Assembly (NCBI GenBank): GCA_027452205.1
Contig: DAIDGV010000023.1
Location: 62,001-126,000, forward strand
Direction of reading: 5' to 3'
Source of the DNA: a candidate division FCPU426 bacterium
GTDB taxonomy: Bacteria > Oederibacteriota > Muellerivitia > Muellerivitales > Muellerivitaceae
Length of the DNA stretch: 64,000 nt
Below, piece after piece: positions 31,148 to 38,361 of the stretch. The notes under the pieces are model-generated. The model searched no databases. It was not told where the DNA came from and worked only from the letters and a program-made list of their open reading frames with translations. Both the position numbers and the translations under genes were made by a program. Every line of letters starts with the position of its first letter. Position 1 is the stretch's first letter.

Positions 31148-31573
31148 ATGTTCAACACCAAGAAGATTTATTGTTTATTCGCTTTTGTGGCTCTGGGCGC
31201 TTTGTCCACGGGCTGTGCTGGTAACAAGCAGATCAGTAGCACGCAAATGCCGGGAGAAGGTTCGTCGGACCAGGCGACCGCGAAGTCTTCGTTGAAGCAC
31301 GCGGACCATTACGTGGTGAAACGCCATGACACGCTCTGGGCCATCGCCGGGAAGTCGAGTGTTTATGGTGATCCGTTCGAATGGCCCCTGCTTTTCAAGG
31401 CCAACCGGGACAAGATCCAGGACCCGGACCTGATCTATCCGAAGCAGAAGTTCAGCGTGGTAAGGACCGTCACTTCGGCTGAAAAAGCGAAAGCCGAAGA
31501 GTTAGCGGACCAAACGCCTAAATATCAGCCGCATGATAAACCTAAGGAGAAACTGGCCGTTTCGTATTTCTAA
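31148..31573 (+). CDS. LysM-domain lipoprotein
   Basis: RBS AAGGAG; lipobox ALSTGC; LysM HYVVKRHDTLWAIAGKSSVYGDPFEWPLLFKANRDKIQDPDLIYPKQKFSV. Confidence 0.85.
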   Translation: MFNTKKIYCLFAFVALGALSTGCAGNKQISSTQMPGEGSSDQATAKSSLKHADHYVVKRHDTLWAIAGKSSVYGDPFEWPLLFKANRDKIQDPDLIYPKQKFSVVRTVTSAEKAKAEELADQTPKYQPHDKPKEKLAVSYF

Positions 31574-31585
31574 CCTCCTACCCGA

Positions 31586-31612
31586 AAGTTTCGCCCGGCA
31601 GCGGCGAAACTT
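31586..31612 (+). terminator. Perfect 10-bp-stem intercistronic hairpin
   Basis: AAGTTTCGCC-CGGCAGC-GGCGAAACTT directly after the LysM gene; no T-run. Confidence 0.5.
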
Positions 31613-31618
31613 GGACGT

Positions 31619-31711
31619 CCGGTGCCCCAGCCCGGGCGTTTCCACCAGTCCCGGTCCTTGACCGTGGAAATGGGGAACGGTGGTGTCTGTTCGGACCTGA
31701 ATGGGCACCGG
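31619..31711 (+). promoter_or_regulatory. Nested-stem candidate structured leader RNA
   Basis: CCGGTGCCC/GGGCACCGG outer stem, TTTCCAC/GTGGAAA and CGGTC/GACCG inner stems, ending 27 nt before ATG 31739. Confidence 0.4.
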
Positions 31712-31738
31712 GCCGTTCAATTCAATTAAGGAGTTGTT

Positions 31739-31945
31739 ATGAAAAAGTCGTTAGCTGTTCTTTTGTCGGTTTTGTTCTTCAGTGCGTTGTCCGGCGCCAC
31801 TTTCGCCGCGACCACGACTGCCGCGACCACGCCGGTCGCGAAAAAGAAGATGACCCGGAAGATCCACAAGGGCAAGAAAAAGATGACGAAGGCCGCGAAA
31901 ACCGCGAAGCCCGTTAAACCCACTACCACACCTAAGGCTAAGTAA
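31739..31945 (+). CDS. Small secreted Lys/Thr-rich basic protein (acid-shock Asr-like composition)
   Basis: Signal peptide MKKSLAVLLSVLFFSALSGATFAA then TTTAATTPVAKKKMTRKIHKGKKKMTKAAKTAKPVKPTTTPKAK; RBS AAGGAG. Confidence 0.6.
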   Translation: MKKSLAVLLSVLFFSALSGATFAATTTAATTPVAKKKMTRKIHKGKKKMTKAAKTAKPVKPTTTPKAK

Positions 31946-32037
31946 GGCAGGCCAGGACCCGTCCCTTGGAAGAACAGATCTTCTTTGGGCGGGTTCATCA
32001 TCCGGCAGTCCGGGGGCATGAAAAAAAGGAGGTTTTT

Positions 32038-32559
32038 ATGAAGGGATATTGGTTATTGGCGTTCATGGGTTGGCTCCTATTTTTGACGAGCTGTGGTACG
32101 ACCCACTCGATGGTCAAGGGTTCCACAAGTCCTCAAAAAAACCCACAGATGCAGGCTTTTTTGGGGTTGGGAGAAGTTGAGCAGACGATGAAAGGTATTC
32201 AGGTCACGGTGAGCGCGGACGCGATCTTCAAGAAACATAGCAGCCGTTTGAGCCACGATGGAACGGTAAACGTGGATGCCATTGCAGCGGCTTTGTTGAA
32301 ATATCCAAACGACCAAGTGATCGTTGTGGGCTATACGGATAACAGCGGAACGGACATGAAGAACGTCGCCTTTTCCCAGCGTCGCGCGGATTCGGTCAAG
32401 AAGGAATTGATCAGGCAAGGCCTGCTGGCGTCCAACCTGAGCGCGGTGGGCAATGGGCCGGCCGAGCCGGTGGCTCCGAATGATACGGCCGAGAATAAAA
32501 AGAAGAACCGTCGGATCCTTTTCTTGATCAGCTCGCCTGAAACGGCGGCGGAAAGATAG
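32038..32559 (+). CDS. OmpA-family peptidoglycan-binding lipoprotein
   Basis: RBS AAAGGAGG; lipobox FLTSC; OmpA C-terminal IFKKHSSRLSHDGTVNVDAIAAALLKYPNDQVIVVGYTDNSGTDMKNVAFSQRRADSVKKELI. Confidence 0.85.
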   Translation: MKGYWLLAFMGWLLFLTSCGTTHSMVKGSTSPQKNPQMQAFLGLGEVEQTMKGIQVTVSADAIFKKHSSRLSHDGTVNVDAIAAALLKYPNDQVIVVGYTDNSGTDMKNVAFSQRRADSVKKELIRQGLLASNLSAVGNGPAEPVAPNDTAENKKKNRRILFLISSPETAAER

Positions 32560-32630
32560 TGATGGATGCGTACCGGGAAAGTGAATGACCTTTCGCTTTC
32601 CCGCCTTTTCGTCGATGTAAGGAGGGCTTT

Positions 32631-33023
32631 ATGTCACGAAAGATAAAGAACGATCCAATGGAGGAGAGGCGGTTCCGGTTGTTCTGCCTCACGGGTGGCA
32701 TGGCCACTTGTTTGGTATTCATGGACCGCTCTATTCCCTACGACGCCGTTTGGAACACCAAGCTATGTCTGCTTCTCGGGCCTTTTATATTTGGGTTCAT
32801 TTACCGGTTCGAGTTTTTTGCCATCTCGTTTTGGCTCATGGTGATATTGGGTATCACCGATCTTCTGATGGGACCCAACCTGAGCGTGACCGGAGCCAGT
32901 TGTTGGAGCGGGTTCGAGGTTTGGGCCCTGACCCTGCCGGCGGGGTTTGCGGGATGTCTGATCTCCTATTTAGTGCCCCAGGGCCATAAAACCCGGGACA
33001 ACATCGTTCAACTCCATCACTAA
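32631..33023 (+). CDS. Small integral membrane protein, unknown
   Basis: RBS AAGGAGG; several predicted TM segments; no known motif. Confidence 0.6.
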   Translation: MSRKIKNDPMEERRFRLFCLTGGMATCLVFMDRSIPYDAVWNTKLCLLLGPFIFGFIYRFEFFAISFWLMVILGITDLLMGPNLSVTGASCWSGFEVWALTLPAGFAGCLISYLVPQGHKTRDNIVQLHH

Positions 33024-33107
33024 ATGAAAAGAGCTTAAAACACAGGTACAAAAAGGATCGTTTTGCGGGGGGATCGCTCAAGCGGGACCCGCGGTTGGAT
33101 CTTAAGG

Positions 33108-33710
33108 ATGGGATCGATGAGGAATACAAAAATAACTTTTGGAACGTTGGATCGCCTTTGGAAAAGGGACCTGGTCCCCAAGGACCTGGAACGGCACTAT
33201 TTCCTCTATTGGTTCGCGCTTCACTCGGGCGATGTGGACCACATCGCCGAAACGCTTCAGGTGCACCGTAACACGATCCAGTTCCAATTCGATCGGCTGG
33301 GTCTGTCGGAAAGGTCGGAGGCTTTACGCAAGTTCTGGCTGATCCTCGCCCAGGGCCGGCAAAAGAACCCGTTCGAAGCGGACTTTTTGAAGTTCCTCCA
33401 TATGGACGAGTCGCAGGTGTTGTTCACTTTGGACGAAAACGGGGCATTGATCGAACTGTGGAGGTCCGGGTTTCCCTTCAGGGCGCTGAGCGCCCATTAC
33501 ATCCTTTGGGCCCTTCGGAACGGCAGGTCCAAATTGTGGGTCCAGAAGCGGGTGGGCTTTTCCTCGCACCACTGTATGCGCCTCTTGGTCTCGATCCTGG
33601 ATCCGCGCACGGAAAATGGCCGCTGGTTGGCGCCGCTTAAACCCATGCCCGATGAGATCTATGTCCGGGGTCCCAAACGGGGCTACCGGATGAAGGTAAA
33701 GATGTCGTAG
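33108..33710 (+). CDS. Putative DNA-binding protein with Fis-like HTH and C-terminal winged-helix-like segment
   Basis: HSGDVDHIAETLQVHRNTIQFQFDRLGL (Fis-type HTH); C-term DEIYVRGPKRGYRMKV resembles the OmpR wing. Confidence 0.5.
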   Translation: MGSMRNTKITFGTLDRLWKRDLVPKDLERHYFLYWFALHSGDVDHIAETLQVHRNTIQFQFDRLGLSERSEALRKFWLILAQGRQKNPFEADFLKFLHMDESQVLFTLDENGALIELWRSGFPFRALSAHYILWALRNGRSKLWVQKRVGFSSHHCMRLLVSILDPRTENGRWLAPLKPMPDEIYVRGPKRGYRMKVKMS

Positions 33711-33827
33711 GTGACCAAAGGGTCTGGCTCATACCCTGTATCCTATCCCGCCTTTTGCGGGGTAGACCTTGTCTTCCCTGGCGATCCATCCATAAGTTGA
33801 AAATAAAGGGAAAGGGGAGGTGAGACT

Positions 33828-34205
33828 ATGGCACTGATGAAGGAAATGTTACGAGAAAAGATGAAAGATCCGCGTGTCGTGGTGTTGAACGTTCTTCCAA
33901 CGGCAGAATTCGAGAAACTTCACATTACGGGTTCGAAAAGCCTTCCCTTGGCGGGGGATCTGGTCGGTTTTGTGGAGGCTGTGGAAAAGAAGTTTGGTAG
34001 GGACCACTTTTTCGTCACGCATTGCAGTGGTTATGGCTGCAGCGCGGGGCCTAACGCCGCCCGGGCGTTAAAAGAAAAGGGTTTTGAAGCGGAATATTAT
34101 GGCGGCGGTATCGAGGAGTGGTCCGCGGCGGGCTATCCTACCGAAGGCACTGTTGCTCGGGCACCGGAGACGGGTAAAACGACCGCTACGGGTCGTACTC
34201 GCTGA
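33828..34205 (+). CDS. Rhodanese-like domain protein
   Basis: VVVLNVLPTAEFEKLHITGSKSLP ... FVTHCSGYGCSAGPNAARALKEKGFEAEYYGGGIEEWSAAGYPTEG. Confidence 0.85.
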   Translation: MALMKEMLREKMKDPRVVVLNVLPTAEFEKLHITGSKSLPLAGDLVGFVEAVEKKFGRDHFFVTHCSGYGCSAGPNAARALKEKGFEAEYYGGGIEEWSAAGYPTEGTVARAPETGKTTATGRTR

Positions 34206-34381
34206 TCTGTCTTAAAAGACGGAGCGGTATCGATAGAGCGTAAAATCGATCTTGAAAGGCGTCGGAATGGATTTCCGGCGCTTTTTTATTTTCAAACGAT
34301 CGGAATAAAAGAAAATGGAACGGATCGCTACCACCAGCGACAAATACTCTGTTCGTGTCTTTTTCATATCGTTCCAGAGCG

Positions 34382-34415
34382 TCAATTTTAGTCATGACAT
34401 ATCAATTTTAGTCAT
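34382..34415. promoter_or_regulatory. Perfect tandem 14-bp direct repeat (20-bp period), AraC-type operator candidate
   Basis: TCAATTTTAGTCAT at 34382-34395 and again at 34402-34415. Confidence 0.7.
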
Positions 34416-34421
34416 TTCATT

Positions 34422-36992
34422 TTGGACCCGGAAAAACAATTGCGCGATAAGCTTTTTATCGGTCCAGAAGCGACGCGTTTGTGGGGTGAAGTTCATTTTG
34501 CCGCAAGCTGGAACTATCTGCTGGGGGGATTTTTGACAAGACGAGGGAAATCGACTCATAACGTTCGCCGAGTCCTAAAAGCGCTTTTGCCGCTCTGGGT
34601 CCTCCTCTATACTCCCGCCTTCGTCCAGGCCGCTCCGCCTTACGCGGTGATCTGTTACGCCTCTACCGGTAATGAATCCAGCGCCACCAACATCAACGCC
34701 GGCGCGGGGCCGGGTATCAATTGGACCACCGACGTTCCCTGGAACGATATTACGGTCGTCGCCGACGCGTTCCTGCTGCCCAACGCCAACTATACCTTCA
34801 GTAATGGCGGGGCCAGGGAAGCCGCGCTCATCATTCCTGCTCACGCCAATGGGGTGCGTTGTATCGTCGCCCTCAGCGCCGGAGCCTTTTCCACCCTTTG
34901 TCAGCCGGGCAATACGGGGCCTTTCGCCTCGGCGGTCACCGCCATGATGATGCAGTATGGCTATGACGGCGTGGAGGTGGACTGGGAACAGACGGGGGTC
35001 GCCAGCCAAGCCAATGCCACTGCCATGATGCAGGCCATGTATACGGCTATCAAAGCCCTGCCCAATTCCACCGTGGACAATCTGCCTCGGACGCTTTCCT
35101 TCACCACCAATCCGTCCTATTCCCAGATCTACAACATGACCACCCTGGGCAGTTATACCGACTGGTGCTTTTTTATGGGCTACGACTGGTATGACACCCC
35201 CGCCACTTACGCCAATGGGCCCCTGAACGGGGTCAATCCATCCATCGCCGGGACAATCGCCAGCATGACCAACGGCAGCCAGTGGAGCTATCCCATCAGC
35301 AAAATGGTGGTGGGCTGTCCGCTCTATACGAACGACTATAACGCGGGGGTCTATTACGACACCCTCTCGATCCTTCACCTGGGTACCGCCCAGGGCTATA
35401 ACGCTTCTTACGCCGAACAGGCCTACACCGCCCCCAATGGCAACACCGTTTATGTGGATACGGCCCAAAGCTTTTGTGACAAGATCAATTGGTCTTTGAC
35501 CTCGGGCTGCAAGGGCATCGGTTTGTGGGACATGGGCCAAGCCCTGCCTTATACGGATAGCGCGGTGACGGCGATCTGGAACACCATCGGCGGCCAAGCT
35601 TCTTGCCTCAATTTGGGTCCCACCAATACGCCCACCAAAACACCCACCCCGGTGGTAGCTTCCACATGGCGTGTGGTGGCGGGCGGCCCCGCTCATACGG
35701 ATTGCAACGGCAATGTTTGGGCGGCGGACGAAAATTATGTCGGCGGTTTGCCAGCCACCTCGACAAATACGATCACTGGCGCTTTGCCTTGCACCACCGA
35801 CCAGGCCCTTTACCAGGACCAACGCTACGGCAATCCCTTTAGCTATGTCTTTAATGTACCGGCGGGGTCATATCAGGTCACGCTCAAGTTCGCCGAAACC
35901 TATTGGACGGCGGCGGGGGCCCGGCAATTCAATGTGTCCATCAACGGCACGACCGAACTGACCAATTTTGATGTTTACGCCACCGCGGGCGGGCAAAACA
36001 TCGCGGTCGACCGGGTATTCAATAATATCGCGCCCTCGGGCGGGGCCATCACCATCACCTTGGGGCCCGCCAGCGTGGACAATGCTTTGGTCTCCTCACT
36101 CCAGATCATCCCGCAGCCTGCCACCGCCACGGCCACTTCCACCCATACCTCTACGGCGGCCTCGACCCATACCGCCACCTCAACCTCCACCGCGACCTCG
36201 ACGGCCACCCACAGTTCGACCTCCACCTCGACCAGCGTGGTCAGTTCCACAGCGACCCAAACCAGCACCCAGACCCCCTCCAACAGCCCCACTGCGTCCG
36301 CGACCGCCAGTTCAACGCCCACCGCCACCGCCTCGGGCACCTTAACGCCGGTCAATACCAACACAGCGGCGAATACGGCTTCATCCACAGCGACCGCCAC
36401 TTCGTCCAATACCGCCACCTCAACGTCCACGTCCAGCATGACGCAGACCTCTACGGCCACGCTGACCAATACGGCCACCAGCACGCCGGCCGTTCCCACG
36501 GCGACCCAGACCAACAGCTCGACCCTCAACAATCCCGCGACCCATACGTCGACCGCGACCGCCAGCTCGACCAACACCCGAACGCCGTCCTCAACGGCGA
36601 CCGCCGCTTTCAGCAATACGGCGACGGCTACGGCCAAAGCGCCGACGGCCACCTGTACCACTACTGCCACCCCGACGCTGACCTCCACCACCGCGCCGCC
36701 GACGCTTACCTCCACGCCTAGCCTGGGTCACCCGGTGGTCTATCCCAATCCGGTCACCTCGGACAATGCCACCCTTCAATTACCGGTGATGAACGCAACC
36801 CATGTCACGGTCGAGATCCTTACCCTGGCGATGCGTAAAGTGCAGACCATATCGGTCGCGCGGGTGGAAGGGAATACCCTGCCGGTCCGGTTGGCCGATA
36901 AGGGGGGGACGACGCTGGCCAATGGGCTTTATTACTTCCTGATCCAAGCCAATGGGCAGAGGTGGATCACCAAGGTCCTGGTCCTGAGATGA
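34422..36992 (+). CDS. Secreted GH18 (chitinase-like) - malectin - Thr linker - sorting-domain protein
   Basis: GH18 YDGVEVDWE; STWRVVAGGPAHTDCNGNVWAADEN malectin module; CTD HPVVYPNPVTSD...GLYYFLIQANGQRWITKVLVLR. Translation probably starts near 34532 (signal peptide RRVLKALLPLWVLLYTPAFVQA). Confidence 0.85.
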   Translation: MDPEKQLRDKLFIGPEATRLWGEVHFAASWNYLLGGFLTRRGKSTHNVRRVLKALLPLWVLLYTPAFVQAAPPYAVICYASTGNESSATNINAGAGPGINWTTDVPWNDITVVADAFLLPNANYTFSNGGAREAALIIPAHANGVRCIVALSAGAFSTLCQPGNTGPFASAVTAMMMQYGYDGVEVDWEQTGVASQANATAMMQAMYTAIKALPNSTVDNLPRTLSFTTNPSYSQIYNMTTLGSYTDWCFFMGYDWYDTPATYANGPLNGVNPSIAGTIASMTNGSQWSYPISKMVVGCPLYTNDYNAGVYYDTLSILHLGTAQGYNASYAEQAYTAPNGNTVYVDTAQSFCDKINWSLTSGCKGIGLWDMGQALPYTDSAVTAIWNTIGGQASCLNLGPTNTPTKTPTPVVASTWRVVAGGPAHTDCNGNVWAADENYVGGLPATSTNTITGALPCTTDQALYQDQRYGNPFSYVFNVPAGSYQVTLKFAETYWTAAGARQFNVSINGTTELTNFDVYATAGGQNIAVDRVFNNIAPSGGAITITLGPASVDNALVSSLQIIPQPATATATSTHTSTAASTHTATSTSTATSTATHSSTSTSTSVVSSTATQTSTQTPSNSPTASATASSTPTATASGTLTPVNTNTAANTASSTATATSSNTATSTSTSSMTQTSTATLTNTATSTPAVPTATQTNSSTLNNPATHTSTATASSTNTRTPSSTATAAFSNTATATAKAPTATCTTTATPTLTSTTAPPTLTSTPSLGHPVVYPNPVTSDNATLQLPVMNATHVTVEILTLAMRKVQTISVARVEGNTLPVRLADKGGTTLANGLYYFLIQANGQRWITKVLVLR

Positions 36993-37048
36993 CGAATGAA
37001 GCAGCTCTGTGTATTTAAAATAGCTAGCCGGGTTAGATAAGGGCGATC

Positions 37049-37081
37049 AAAAGGGCCCTCTGATAAACCCAGGGCCCTTTT
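37049..37081. terminator. Bidirectional Rho-independent terminator
   Basis: AAAAGGGCCCT ... AGGGCCCTTTT 11-bp stem between convergent genes. Confidence 0.8.
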
Positions 37082-37100
37082 AATAGGGAGATGTCCGCCG

Positions 37101-37616
37101 TTAGGAAGCCACTAAGGGAAGGTCCAGTTTCTTCTGGGCCTGCACATACTGCCGAACAGATTCCCGGTCCTCAGGGCTGATGCCCAAAAAGCGGAAGCCC
37201 GCCGAATTGCCGCGGGCCCAGATCTTTTTCAGGAAGGCCCGATGGTCGGTCTCTTTCCGGTGGAAACGGAAGCTCACCGTCAGGTAGTGGCATTCTTGCA
37301 GATCCGGGGGAAGGAACAGCCGGATGCCGCTCTCGCTGATATCCCATCCCCGCGCCCAATGGACCGGCGAGGGTATTTCCCAGTTGTTCTCTTTTTCGTT
37401 CAGCAAAAGGGGAGCAACCCTGACTTTAAGATCCAGATAGACCCGATTGTATTTCCGCTTGTCATTGGAACGATCAGCGTAGTTCAAAGTGTTGTTTGTC
37501 ACGATTATTTTCTCCTGTGCGCACAGTTTTTTCTGTGCGGAAATGAATGACCAAAAATTGAAAGATTTGGATGAAAAAAGGGCCGGCTGGATCTGGTGAT
37601 GAATGGGTTCGGCCAT
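37101..37616 (-). CDS. PilZ-domain protein (c-di-GMP receptor candidate)
   Basis: DKRKYNRVYLDLKVRV (RxxxR) and WDISESGIRLFLP (DxSxxG). Confidence 0.75.
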   Translation of the reverse strand: MAEPIHHQIQPALFSSKSFNFWSFISAQKKLCAQEKIIVTNNTLNYADRSNDKRKYNRVYLDLKVRVAPLLLNEKENNWEIPSPVHWARGWDISESGIRLFLPPDLQECHYLTVSFRFHRKETDHRAFLKKIWARGNSAGFRFLGISPEDRESVRQYVQAQKKLDLPLVAS

Positions 37617-37980
37617 TCGACCGCCGGTTGGGTATTACGATTGTCCCTGAAATGATTCCATGAAGAAGGGTACTGCGCAATCCCCCGGCCTAAGAAAGTC
37701 GGTGTTTTTTTAGGGACTTAAATGATGTGTTAATAGCTATTTTTGGGTAATATCTGGCTCCTTTAGGTTTTATATTATGTGTTAAGTTTCCCGTGATACC
37801 TTATTTTCATGCCCGTTCAGGGGCGGATAACCCGAAGGGGTCCCGCTTATCGTCTTTGGTCATGCCGTAATAATTTCGGTCATTTCGTTTGATCCCTCAG
37901 CCCGGATCGCGCGCGAGGTTGTCCCGCGCTGAAAAAACGCGCGGGCTGCGCGTTGGAACGGAGGGCTCAAGGGATCGTTC

Positions 37981-38361
37981 ATGCAAAAATTCACCATCAC
38001 GACGCGGGCCGCGGCATCGGATCCGGCTCTTTCGATCCTGGACCTGGCGGGCGTCCTGGACGTCAATACGGTCGGGGACCTGGAAACGGGATTTGAGCAG
38101 TTGTGGAGGGAAAAGCGGCACAAGGTCATCCTTAATTTTGAAAAGCTGACCTATGTTTCCAGCGCGGGCATCTGGCTGCTGCTTGACCGGGCCCAGGATA
38201 TCCGGAAAAAACGCGGGGACCTGATGCTTGTCGGTTTGCGCCCCGACATTTACAAACTGTTCGATCTTTTGGAACTTCCGATGTTGTTCTATATCCTGGA
38301 GACCGAGCAAGAGGCCGTCACGGCCTTTGGGACAGGCAACTTCCGAACGGATCGACCTTAA
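37981..38361 (+). CDS. STAS-domain anti-sigma-factor antagonist-like protein
   Basis: LSILDLAGVLDVNTVGDLETGFEQL ... VILNFEKLTYVSSAGIWLLLDRAQDIRKKRGDLML. Confidence 0.85.
   Translation: MQKFTITTRAAASDPALSILDLAGVLDVNTVGDLETGFEQLWREKRHKVILNFEKLTYVSSAGIWLLLDRAQDIRKKRGDLMLVGLRPDIYKLFDLLELPMLFYILETEQEAVTAFGTGNFRTDRP

Noticed and set aside
34575-35822. 415-aa minus-strand ORF
   Set aside because: Antisense to the GH18 gene with clear sense-strand motifs.
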